From contig RGQW01000017.1 of assembly GCA_010029945.1 (NCBI GenBank), positions 1 through 17,184 on the forward strand: DNA of 17,184 bases, read 5' to 3'. How positions within the stretch are numbered: position 1 is the first letter of the stretch; the number at the start of each line of letters is the position of its first letter. Both the position numbers and the translations under genes were made by a program. Positions 6,451 to 12,866 of this stretch are shown here, in pieces. Source of the stretch: Actinomycetota bacterium. Its GTDB lineage: Bacteria; Actinomycetota; Actinomycetes; S36-B12. The notes beneath the pieces were generated by a model. It was given only the letters and a program-made list of their open reading frames with translations. It was not told the DNA's origin and searched no databases.

Positions 6451-7799
6451 CAGCGTCGCCCAATCCTGGGCGTCGGCCGCACCTCGATCGGATCACGTGG
6501 ATCACGTATCTGCAATTGTCGCTGTTCGCATTCTTTCTCTACGGGTTCGGAGCCACTCAGGCTCTGCTGCGTGACGAGCAAGGCACCTCGCGCACCATCG
6601 CGTCGCTCCACGCCATCGTCTTCGCCGCAGCGAACGTGGTCGCCGGGCTGCTCATTCCTCGCCTGATGGAGCGCTGGGGTCGCGGTCGCGTCATTCGGTA
6701 CGCCGTCATTGTGATGAGCCTCGGAATAGCCGTCTACACAGCACCCTTCGGCCTGCCCGCGAGTATGATCGGGATAGCCCTGGTCTCGTGCGGAGGGGTG
6801 TCGTTGGTGGCAACCGCCAATGCCTTCATCCTGGACTACCAGGGGTCAGCTGGGCCCGCGGCGCTCACGCAGGCGAACGCCCTCGCGGCGCTCTTCGGTT
6901 TCCTCGTCCCCCTCATCATCGGACTCACCACCGCGCTGGCATGGGGTTGGCGCACGGGTCTTTGGGCTCTCATCGTCGCCCTCCTGGTGACCGAGTTTCT
7001 TCGCAGCCGGCAGCCGCCCACGCCGCGTCTTCAACTGGCGCAGGGTCCCCGACCACAGCACCCCACCACGACCGGACACTCCGGACACGATCACTCACCC
7101 ATGCCCCGACGTTTCTGGTGGTCTCTGGGTGTCGTCGGTCTTCTCCTGGCAACCGAATTCACCTTGACGCTGTGGAGCGCGGACCTCCTGCGGGAGAGGG
7201 CAGGGTTGGGTCCCGCTGCTGCTGCCGCCAGCCTCGCCGCCGTGACCGGCGGGATGTTTTGTGGACGCATCGTCGGTAGCCGACTGGCGCAACGATGGAG
7301 CGTCGATCGACTGCTCGTCTCCTCCATCGTGCTTACGCTCTCCGCCTTCTTCGTCGCCTGGACATTCACCCGCGCGTGGGTCATCGTGACGGCGCTCTTC
7401 GTTGTTGGCCTCGGGATTGCGGTCCATTGGCCCATCGGTGTCTCGCGCGCTGTCGCAAGTTCCGGGGGAAGGATCGATCGCGCCTCCGGCTTGTCATCCG
7501 TGGCAGCCGGGGTGGCGGGAGGCATCGCACCGTTCGTTCTCGGGGTGCTGTCCGATCAGATCGGCTTCCACCTGGCCTTCCTCACGGTTCCGGTGCTCCT
7601 TGCGACCGCACTGGCACTCCTGCTCATCAGGCCGGTCACGACCACCACACCGGCACCACAACCAGAACCAGAACCAGAACCGATGAACGATGACGCGCTA
7701 CCGCATCTCACGAGAGATGATCCGGCGGGCGCATCGCCGCCAGAACCCACCACGGCGGATCGACCCGCAGCAGACGATCGTCCTCCTCGCTCGCAATAA
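6447..7799 (+). CDS. Major facilitator superfamily transporter
   Basis: This integral membrane protein of about 450 residues has roughly twelve hydrophobic helices in two halves. MFS signatures include RLMERWGRGRV after helix 2 (the loop 2-3 motif) and the equivalent SRLAQRWSVDRL in the second half. The central cytoplasmic loop contains a histidine cluster (His205, His211, His214, His216). The start was set at GTG 6447, which overlaps the serC stop as GTGA; the open frame begins at 6417, but that extension lies inside serC. The C-terminal tail after about residue 400 is hydrophilic, with a Pro-Glu repeat from a 6-bp tandem repeat, and is probably disordered. The last 92 bp lie antisense to the end of the neighbouring secreted protein gene. 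The substrate is unknown; coupling to serC hints at an amino acid or related metabolite, but weakly. Confidence 0.85.
   Translation: MTASPNPGRRPHLDRITWITYLQLSLFAFFLYGFGATQALLRDEQGTSRTIASLHAIVFAAANVVAGLLIPRLMERWGRGRVIRYAVIVMSLGIAVYTAPFGLPASMIGIALVSCGGVSLVATANAFILDYQGSAGPAALTQANALAALFGFLVPLIIGLTTALAWGWRTGLWALIVALLVTEFLRSRQPPTPRLQLAQGPRPQHPTTTGHSGHDHSPMPRRFWWSLGVVGLLLATEFTLTLWSADLLRERAGLGPAAAAASLAAVTGGMFCGRIVGSRLAQRWSVDRLLVSSIVLTLSAFFVAWTFTRAWVIVTALFVVGLGIAVHWPIGVSRAVASSGGRIDRASGLSSVAAGVAGGIAPFVLGVLSDQIGFHLAFLTVPVLLATALALLLIRPVTTTTPAPQPEPEPEPMNDDALPHLTRDDPAGASPPEPTTADRPAADDRPPRSQ
7661..7681 (+). repeat. Hexanucleotide tandem repeat in the MFS tail
   Basis: ACCAGA is repeated 3.5 times, in frame, encoding alternating Pro and Glu. 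Tandem repeats of this kind can change copy number by slippage without breaking the frame. It lies just before the region where the convergent gene begins to overlap. Confidence 0.8.
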
Positions 7800-8601
7800 G
7801 CAGCCCGGTTCCATCCGACGTCCAGGTGATCGCTTCGCCCTGCACTTGACGTGGCAAGGCGAAGGTGGCGACTCTTCTTCCCGGTGGCAGGCCCACATAG
7901 AAGTGGACATCCAGGTAGTCCCGGAGGACGTAACCCCGTTCGTCCGGGTGAATCGAGCCATCCGTAGTCAACGGACCGACATCGTCGAGTCGCTCAGCAC
8001 TAGCCACGGTGCGCCTCAACGGGACCGAATACACCCCGCCGGTGGCGAGTTGCCACGTCGCCACCCACACCGAGCGACCACTGACCATCAGGGTCTCGGC
8101 GTTGTGTGGTCGATCGGGATAGGTGAAATCCCAGGACTTCACCGGACGCGACCGCGTCCCTAGCGTCTTCGGCTCCCATACTCGGTGGAGCGTGACGGAA
8201 GGCCACGAGTCACGGTTGTCGCCGATGTCTCCCACCCAGAGGGCGGCTCGCCCACGCGCATTTCTCGTACTCGCCAGCCCCTCGAAGTCACGGGCCTGCA
8301 CCCCCCGCAGACGCAATTCCGACACGGTGTCGCAGGTCTGAAGATCAAGAGCGTAAAGACGGGCGGCATCGGAGGAGTCATTGTGAACCCACACGACGTT
8401 CTCGTGCATCAACGATGCGGCCATACCGCTGATCTCCGTCAAACGTCGATCATCGAATCGGCACACCTCGGTCCACGGCAGTTCCTGCTGCGCTGACGCT
8501 GGAGCGGCGACAGACAGCGCCGTCATGATCGCCGCCGTCATGATCGCGATTACTCGTGATGCAGCCGCTTTTCTTGGCGTCGCTCCCACGATCAATGTCA
8601 T
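7708..8601 (-). CDS. Secreted protein with a probable beta-propeller fold
   Basis: The protein has 297 residues from the ATG at 8601. It has a classical signal peptide: basic PRKAAASR, a hydrophobic core, and a likely cleavage after ASA (residue 37) before QQELPW. The mature part contains ISGMAAS, VVWVHNDSSDAARLYALD, ARDFEGLAS, LWVGDIGDNRD, a YPDRPHNAETLMV block and QGEAITWTSDGTGLLIASEE. These are recurring blade-like segments of a conserved but uncharacterised secreted family in actinobacteria. Acidic clusters such as HNDSSD and GDIGDN look suited to metal binding. The start at 8601 is supported because its ATG overlaps the TGA of a 29-codon membrane-peptide gene (ATGA) and the signal peptide then begins correctly; the open frame runs up to 8712 but would add an odd 37-residue front. 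Its 3' end overlaps antisense with the MFS gene. Molecular function unknown. Confidence 0.75.
   Translation of the reverse strand: MTLIVGATPRKAAASRVIAIMTAAIMTALSVAAPASAQQELPWTEVCRFDDRRLTEISGMAASLMHENVVWVHNDSSDAARLYALDLQTCDTVSELRLRGVQARDFEGLASTRNARGRAALWVGDIGDNRDSWPSVTLHRVWEPKTLGTRSRPVKSWDFTYPDRPHNAETLMVSGRSVWVATWQLATGGVYSVPLRRTVASAERLDDVGPLTTDGSIHPDERGYVLRDYLDVHFYVGLPPGRRVATFALPRQVQGEAITWTSDGTGLLIASEEDDRLLRVDPPWWVLAAMRPPDHLS
8519..8548 (-). repeat. 15-bp tandem duplication in the signal-peptide coding region
   Basis: Two adjacent 15-bp units on the plus strand (GCCGTCATGATCGCC and GCCGTCATGATCGCG) differ at one base. They encode the repeated IMTA-AIMTA in the hydrophobic core of the propeller protein's signal peptide. 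It appears to be a recent in-frame duplication that lengthened the core. Confidence 0.8.
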
Positions 8602-8687
8602 CGGGCGATGAAGGCCGCGAGCACCACAGCACCCACCGCTACTGCCAGCACCGCGAGAGTGATGATGCGTCGAGTCCGAGGGTCCAC
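8598..8687 (-). CDS. 29-residue single-pass membrane peptide, coupled to the secreted propeller gene
   Basis: GTG at 8687 opens a 29-codon frame. The peptide starts MDPRTRRIIT, then has one hydrophobic helix of about 18 residues (LAVLAVAVGAVVLAAF) and ends IAR. Basic residues before the helix suggest an inside-positive single-pass membrane peptide. The stop TGA overlaps the ATG of the downstream secreted protein (ATGA). That gene has no Shine-Dalgarno of its own, so coupling would explain how it is started. A TAGGCT hexamer (8701-8696) lies 8 nt before the GTG, with AGTGAC a further 16 nt upstream, giving a plausible promoter for a nearly leaderless message. An in-frame stop three codons upstream of the GTG excludes a longer form. 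The role is unknown; it may be only a leader that delivers ribosomes to the next gene. Confidence 0.6.
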   Translation of the reverse strand: MDPRTRRIITLAVLAVAVGAVVLAAFIAR

Positions 8688-8695
8688 AACGCATC

Positions 8696-8724
8696 AGCCT
8701 ACGATCCAGCACGCACGGTCACTG
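8696..8724 (-). promoter_or_regulatory. Probable promoter for the membrane peptide and secreted propeller genes
   Basis: Reading on the minus strand, AGTGAC is followed by 16 nt, then TAGGCT, then 8 nt to the GTG at 8687. The -10 fits TANNNT and the -35 resembles the TTGAC core with mismatches. It is the only convincing promoter-like element in the 90-bp divergent gap. Confidence 0.45.
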
Positions 8725-8777
8725 CACACATCCAACGCAACAGACTTTCCATATACGAGCCAGCCATAATGGAGATG

Positions 8778-9014
8778 ATGACCGACAAGACTCAGCCCCG
8801 TACTTCGTTGTCACCTGACGAGACCGCCATTCCCGCGGTGGCCACCGGCACGATTCTCTGGATCGTCGCGTGGGTCATTCTGTCGATCACCTCCGGAGTC
8901 GACCAAGGCACATCGAGCGTGTGGTGGTGGGCGGTCGCGGCAGCGGGGACGCTCACCGGCGCCATTAGCCTCGTGTATTTCCGGTGGCGACGGTCTCGAC
9001 TACAAGCGCGTTAA
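8778..9014 (+). CDS. DUF2530-like small membrane protein
   Basis: The protein has 78 residues from the ATG at 8778; ATGs at 8775 and 8769 are also in frame. A hydrophilic N terminus (TDKTQPRTSLSPDETAIPAV) is followed by two helices, GTILWIVAWVILSI and WWWAVAAAGTLTGAISLVYF, and a basic RWRRSRLQAR tail, giving both ends inside. Helix order, length and the PAVATGT...WxVA...WWW pattern resemble the actinobacterial DUF2530 family, which commonly lies beside DUF3027 as it does here. CATAAT (8765-8770) ends 7 nt before the ATG at 8778, so a leaderless message starting there is likely and favours that ATG. Its TAA ends at 9014, and the convergent DUF3027 gene begins its stop codon at 9015 with no base between. 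Function unknown. Confidence 0.75.
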   Translation: MTDKTQPRTSLSPDETAIPAVATGTILWIVAWVILSITSGVDQGTSSVWWWAVAAAGTLTGAISLVYFRWRRSRLQAR

Positions 9015-9749
9015 TCACAGATCGTCAGCGGCGGGTTCGAGCACCTCGGAATGGGCACCGCAGCCGTACGCCAAAGACACCAAACGACCATCCGCTGGAG
9101 CGAACTGGTTGGAACACACCCCGAACGAGCGTGACAGTGGACCCGCGACACTGACGACGAAGCCACACGTCGCGCACTTTTTCGACGCCGCTTCGGCCAT
9201 TTCCGAGGTAGGACCGAACTCCCCGTCATCCCACCTGTCCGCCGCCTGATCACGACCGGCGATCGACAACACGCGCGCTCGCCCAAGGCCCGCTTCCCAA
9301 CCGGTCCATCCTCGCGGCTCGTCACGATCGATGATCGCGTCGATTTCGTCTGATCCGCTCACGCCAGGGACGAGTCGGGCATCGTCCGCAGGTGTGGGGA
9401 GAACGTCACCTACCCCGAGGTCACCCGGGCGGATGCGATCACTCCACGGCACCCACTCCGGAGCCACCAGGGACTCGGGCCCCGGCAGCAGGACGATTTC
9501 GCAGATAGTCGCGGCCTTCCCCCGCGGCACGCGTGACACGCTCACGGCCCATTGCCAACCGACGTATGCCGGGTCGTCGCAGGCGAAGGTATGGGTTCCG
9601 AATCTCTCTGATTCCATGGCGAAACCGAGGTACGAGCCCACGAGTCGAGCTCCCATTTCATCGACGACAGCATCGTGCGCGAGACCTTGGGCGTCTCGCA
9701 GCACAGCGTCTTCCTTGACATCGGTCGGCACAGGACGATTGTGACCCAC
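9015..9749 (-). CDS. DUF3027 domain protein
   Basis: The protein has 244 residues and fits the conserved actinobacterial DUF3027 family. Visible landmarks are the N-terminal GARLVGSYLGFAMESERFGTH, YVGWQWAVSVSRVPRGKAATICEIVLLPG, and APEWVPWSDRIRPGDLGVGD. At the C terminus are four cysteines and a histidine, CATC (192-195), VCSN (Cys212) and YGCGAHSE (Cys230, His233), which look like a zinc site. It is predicted cytoplasmic, with no signal or membrane segment. Position beside DUF2530-like, DUF2771-like and CspB-like genes is the usual actinobacterial neighbourhood. Start choice is unsure: GTG 9749 lies inside a 9-bp inverted repeat, whereas GTG 9731 (codon 7) has CACAAT 6 nt upstream and would suit a leaderless message. 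Biochemical function unknown. Confidence 0.88.
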   Translation of the reverse strand: MGHNRPVPTDVKEDAVLRDAQGLAHDAVVDEMGARLVGSYLGFAMESERFGTHTFACDDPAYVGWQWAVSVSRVPRGKAATICEIVLLPGPESLVAPEWVPWSDRIRPGDLGVGDVLPTPADDARLVPGVSGSDEIDAIIDRDEPRGWTGWEAGLGRARVLSIAGRDQAADRWDDGEFGPTSEMAEAASKKCATCGFVVSVAGPLSRSFGVCSNQFAPADGRLVSLAYGCGAHSEVLEPAADDL

Positions 9750-9777
9750 GCGGGACCCCGCAGCGTCGGTGGGTCAC
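9741..9777. repeat. 9-bp perfect inverted repeat enclosing a second hairpin at the DUF3027 start
   Basis: GTGACCCAC (9741-9749) and GTGGGTCAC (9769-9777) are perfect inverted copies. Between them GCGGG-AC-CCCGC (9750-9761) forms another small dyad. In minus-strand RNA the outer stem would bury the GUG at 9749. As DNA it could be an operator for the divergent DUF3027 and lipoprotein genes. The repeats are seen directly; the role is inference. Confidence 0.6.
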
Positions 9778-9805
9778 TCATCCGGAAGCCGGCGCGGCAC
9801 CCGGG

Positions 9806-9817
9806 TAGTGTCCGACC
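9806..9817 (+). promoter_or_regulatory. Probable leaderless promoter of the lipoprotein gene
   Basis: TAGTGT (9806-9811) is followed by exactly 6 nt and the ATG at 9818. No Shine-Dalgarno is present. The spacing is identical to that at 961, 2364 and the minus-strand hexamer at 14827. Confidence 0.5.
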
Positions 9818-10303
9818 ATGCCTGCCCCACCGTCCCCCGAACGCCGGGGCCGTCGAATCGCGTCGATCGTGGTGATCGCCGCCGCCGCGGCCTTGACGCT
9901 GACAGCGTGCGAGAAACCAGCGCCCGGGGTGTCCGTTTTCGCCGGCACCACGACCAAGTTCCAAGAGGCAATCTGCTGGGCGTTCGATTCACCGGCCCTC
10001 GAACCCGGAGACTGCGCCCAGAGCTTGATCGCCGAGGCCAGCACCGGAGACAACGTCCCGCGCATTCCCGTAGTTCCCGGAGAGACAATCGGCATCAGCG
10101 TCGATCCCGTAGTCGCCGACTCTGGATGGTCACCGGTGATCGGACAGCAACGTTTGGTGTCGACGCCTTTGGAAACCACCTACTACCGATTCACCTACCC
10201 GGACTTACAAGAAATTCCACCCGATGGCGTTCTCCTGCAGGTAGTCGCCGGCCGTGGCGATGCAGCGAAAGGCATCTGGGTCTTCCGACTCGAACGCGCG
10301 TAG
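9818..10303 (+). CDS. DUF2771-like lipoprotein
   Basis: The protein has 161 residues. The N terminus is a lipoprotein signal: basic RRGRR, a hydrophobic IASIVVIAAAAAL core, and the lipobox LTAC with Cys31. The mature protein would be anchored to the outer face of the cytoplasmic membrane. The rest reads as a small beta-rich domain: PGVSVFAGTTTKFQEAICW, VPRIPVVPGETIGISVDPVV, DSGWSPVIG, TTYYRFTYP and VLLQVVAGRG. Cys residues near 53 and 66 could form a disulfide. The order PTVTV-like strand, CW, PG-x-PV-IS-V and a closing LLEV-like strand resembles DUF2771, a family that lies in this neighbourhood in other actinobacteria; that match is from memory. The gene is divergent from DUF3027 and convergent with the cold-shock gene. 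Function unknown. Confidence 0.7.
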   Translation: MPAPPSPERRGRRIASIVVIAAAAALTLTACEKPAPGVSVFAGTTTKFQEAICWAFDSPALEPGDCAQSLIAEASTGDNVPRIPVVPGETIGISVDPVVADSGWSPVIGQQRLVSTPLETTYYRFTYPDLQEIPPDGVLLQVVAGRGDAAKGIWVFRLERA

Positions 10304-10387
10304 TCCGTGCTCGTGGCAGCAGACTTCGCGCCGGATGTATCGCTAACTGCGTTGCCGGTTGCGTCGCTGGCAGAGTCGACAGGTGCG

Positions 10388-10768
10388 CTATACGTCCAGG
10401 TCGTCTGCAACGGCCCGCAAGACAGCCGCGCCCTTGCGCGCCATGTCATCGGAGGGATACCGCCCTCGTCGCAATTGCCCGGACATCCCGTCGAGCAGCT
10501 TGATGACGTCTTCGATGATGACGGCCATGTCATCGGCCGGCTTACGCGAACCCTTCGCAACAGACGGGGTTTCCAAAATGGTGACCGATAGCGCCTGCTT
10601 TCCGCGACGCCCATCGACGATCCCGAAATCCACCTTCGTGCCAGGACGCAACGCAGGGACCCCGTCCGGCAACGTCGATACGTGAACGAAGACGTCCTCG
10701 CCGTCATCGGCAGTGATGAAGCCGAACCCCTTCTCGGAGTCGTACCACTTCACGATTCCTGTCGGCAC
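10388..10768 (-). CDS. Cold-shock domain protein with actinobacterial C-terminal extension (CspB-like)
   Basis: The protein has 126 residues. Residues 1-66 form the five-stranded cold-shock domain, with RNP1 KGFGFI (13-18) and RNP2 VFVHV (26-30), which bind single-stranded RNA or DNA. Residues about 70-126 are a helical extension (ADDMAVIIEDVIKLLDGMSG and SDDMARKGAAVLRAVADDLD) absent from the 67-residue classical Csp proteins. The extension fits the longer CspB-like form found in mycobacteria and relatives. The start is a GTG with a good GAGGAG Shine-Dalgarno about 7 nt upstream, unlike the leaderless genes around it. The 84-bp gap to the convergent lipoprotein gene shows no clear hairpin terminator. 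It probably acts as an RNA chaperone; cold induction cannot be judged from sequence. Confidence 0.92.
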   Translation of the reverse strand: MPTGIVKWYDSEKGFGFITADDGEDVFVHVSTLPDGVPALRPGTKVDFGIVDGRRGKQALSVTILETPSVAKGSRKPADDMAVIIEDVIKLLDGMSGQLRRGRYPSDDMARKGAAVLRAVADDLDV

Positions 10769-10863
10769 CTGTCGCTCCTCGCTCGATCACCCCGTGGGTG
10801 CTTGGCGCCCGATCCTACGGCCTTGGAGACGCCTTCACTGTCAGGGCATGGCAGGCTAGTGGA

Positions 10864-11088
10864 GTGAAAAGCGGCTCCCCCCACGGTGATCGGCTCCTGC
10901 GTGCAGGACTCGTCATCACCATCATCGGCCTCGGATGCGCCCTGGTGGCCTTGACTCCCTTGTTCCTTCCCGGGGTTCGCCTGTCCGGCGTGTGGTGGTT
11001 CTTGTCGATGCTGACAGGCGTCGGCCTGGCGATCGTGATCATCGGTCTCCTGCGCTCATCGAGAGCCCGACGGGAAGTGCGTCAATAG
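10864..11088 (+). CDS. Small two-helix membrane protein
   Basis: The protein has 74 residues. After a short basic N terminus (KSGSPHGDRLLRAG) come helix 1 (LVITIIGLGCALVALTPLFL) and helix 2 (VWWFLSMLTGVGLAIVIIGLL), then a basic tail SSRARREVRQ. Both ends are predicted inside. I do not recognise a named family. The GTG start at 10864 is preceded by CAGGCT (10852-10857) with a 6-nt spacer, one base off the TANNNT -10 layout seen at other leaderless genes; the longer frame from 10798 has no support. It lies 4 bp upstream of the XPB-partner gene and is probably co-transcribed with it. Confidence 0.7.
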   Translation: MKSGSPHGDRLLRAGLVITIIGLGCALVALTPLFLPGVRLSGVWWFLSMLTGVGLAIVIIGLLRSSRARREVRQ

Positions 11089-11092
11089 CGCC

Positions 11093-12862
11093 ATGAGTTC
11101 ACCCCAACCTCGGACACTCGCCGAGGACCTCCGCTCCCGCAGTGACGATCAAATCTCCGCACTGTTGAACGCACGCCCTGATCTCGTGCACCCCATTCCC
11201 TCGGACATGCGGGCGTTGACGACCCGTGCATCGACGAGTCCATCCATCGCTCGTTACCTGGACGACGTCGATGTTCTTCACCACTTCACTCTCCGTGTGG
11301 CGAGCGAACTCACCGCCGAGCAACCGACATCCATTCCCGTGCTCATCGACGAAGTGGTGGCTCGGGTGGACGCGGCAGACGCCACCGATTTCGCATCGTC
11401 TGTTCATCACGCGGTCGATGCCCTGCACACAGCGGCCTTGTTGTGGGGGACGCAGGAACGCACCCACGTTGTGACGTCGGTTCGAGACCAGGTTGCTCAG
11501 GCACCCGCGCCGACCTGGCCACCTCCGTCGTGCTCAGCGCCGCCCCGTGGCGCAGAGGACCACACCACACTCGATCAACAAGCCGGCGCACACGTGCGCT
11601 CTACCATCTCGATCATCGAGGAAGTCGGCGATCTGTGGCGACGGGAGCCGGGTGCGGTGCTTCGTTCCGGTGGTCTATCCACTCGCGCGCTCGACACTCT
11701 CGCCGCGCACCTGGGTGCCGATCGCTTCGCCGTTTCCTGCGCTCTCGACATCGCACATTCGGCCGGACTGCTGGCCGTCGGGGCGACCGACTCCGATGTG
11801 GCATGGATGCCGACGGAATCCTTCGACGATTGGCGGCGCACCCCGCCCGGCCGTCGTTGGGCTCTCCTTGCACAGACATGGCGGGACAGACAGGGCGTCA
11901 CCTCTGCCAAACCGCTGGTAACCGAAGAACATCCGTTCACCGCCACCTGGCGACATCATCTGCTGACCGTCGCCAACGAGGCCTCGGGTGCGTGCGACAT
12001 CGACACAATGCTGGAAGTCATCGACTACCGATGGCCTCGGCGCCGTGGATCGAAACGATCATCGGTCCTGCGCACGCTATTTCACGAAGCAGAGGTCCTC
12101 GGGATTGTGAACGCTGGGGGGCTCAGCAGCGCCGGTCGTAGGTTGGCCGACGCCTCGGACTCTGCAGCACTTGCGAAGGCTGTCACTGCTCATCTCGCCG
12201 CCGAGGTCGACACCGTTCTCATCCAAGCCGACCACACCATCGTGGCGGCCGGTCCGCTGACTCCCGCCGTGGGCAGACCCCTGCGCGACCTGGCGGACGT
12301 CGAATCTCGCGGGCACGGATGCGTGCTGCGGATATCGAAGGCGTCACTGCGCCGCGCCCTCACGGTCGATGCCGATCCGCACACCTGGATCGAGTTTCTC
12401 CGCACCATCAGCTCCAAGGATGTCCCGCAGCCGGTCGTCTACGCGATCACCGACGCAGCCAGGTCCTTGCCCGGTGTCCGCGCGGACTTCGTTGCTCCTT
12501 GCCCACCCGCACCGAGGCGCCGGCCCCGCACGCGGGCAACGGCAGCAACCGTGGACAAAACCCTGCGGGTGCTCCGAGCAGAAGAACTCCGGGACCGGGT
12601 GGACGAGGCGCCTATCGATATCTCCGAGGTGCCGCGCATGGATAGTTCGACGGTGGTAGCCAGCGTCAAGTACGCCATCGATCACAACGAGACGGTTCAT
12701 CTGACGCACGCCGAGTCAGACGGGTCCACCGCCGTTCTTCTGGTTGACCCCATTCGCCTCGGTGGTGGATCTCTCACGGCCTATGACCACCATGCCGAAC
12801 AGGTGCGCACCCTCGCCGTCTCTCGAATCTCCGGCGTCGTGGCGATTCAGATCAGCGCCTGA
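11093..12862 (+). CDS. Helicase-associated protein, XPB/Ssl2-like N-terminal domain and WYL-like C terminus
   Basis: The protein has 589 residues and is the usual upstream partner of XPB helicase in actinobacteria. The N terminus is helical (TLAEDLRSRSDDQISALLNARPDL). EEVGDLWRREPGAVLRSGGLSTRALDTLA is a hallmark segment. Residues about 375-475 form the helicase C-terminal-like domain: TVLIQADHTIVAAGPL, RDLADVESRGHGCVLRIS and LRRALTVD, then VPQPVVYAITDAARSLPGVR. The end resembles a WYL-type domain (VASVKYAIDHNETVHLTH, VDPIRLGGGSLTAYDHHAEQVR). Homologues are, from memory, about 700-800 residues. The deficit seems to lie around residues 140-170, where a Pro-rich linker replaces a segment, so this copy may be internally shortened. 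No helicase Walker motifs are present. XPB itself is three genes downstream, which is unusual. Confidence 0.85.
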   Translation: MSSPQPRTLAEDLRSRSDDQISALLNARPDLVHPIPSDMRALTTRASTSPSIARYLDDVDVLHHFTLRVASELTAEQPTSIPVLIDEVVARVDAADATDFASSVHHAVDALHTAALLWGTQERTHVVTSVRDQVAQAPAPTWPPPSCSAPPRGAEDHTTLDQQAGAHVRSTISIIEEVGDLWRREPGAVLRSGGLSTRALDTLAAHLGADRFAVSCALDIAHSAGLLAVGATDSDVAWMPTESFDDWRRTPPGRRWALLAQTWRDRQGVTSAKPLVTEEHPFTATWRHHLLTVANEASGACDIDTMLEVIDYRWPRRRGSKRSSVLRTLFHEAEVLGIVNAGGLSSAGRRLADASDSAALAKAVTAHLAAEVDTVLIQADHTIVAAGPLTPAVGRPLRDLADVESRGHGCVLRISKASLRRALTVDADPHTWIEFLRTISSKDVPQPVVYAITDAARSLPGVRADFVAPCPPAPRRRPRTRATAATVDKTLRVLRAEELRDRVDEAPIDISEVPRMDSSTVVASVKYAIDHNETVHLTHAESDGSTAVLLVDPIRLGGGSLTAYDHHAEQVRTLAVSRISGVVAIQISA

Positions 12863-12866
12863 CATC

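Noticed and set aside
8602..8712. Upstream extension of the secreted protein to 8712
   Set aside because: It would place 37 unusual residues before a perfect signal peptide. The same DNA reads better as a 29-residue membrane peptide in another frame ending in ATGA.
10304..10387. Intrinsic terminator between the convergent lipoprotein and cold-shock genes
   Set aside because: No stable hairpin followed by a T-run could be found on either strand. Other convergent pairs have 0-4 bp gaps and likewise show none.
11500..11570. Possible pair of frameshifts in the XPB-partner gene
   Set aside because: Another frame looks locally GC3-rich (DLATSVVLSAAPWRRG), but the called frame stays open and resumes family-like sequence at TLDQQ. 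A deletion or linker is the simpler reading.
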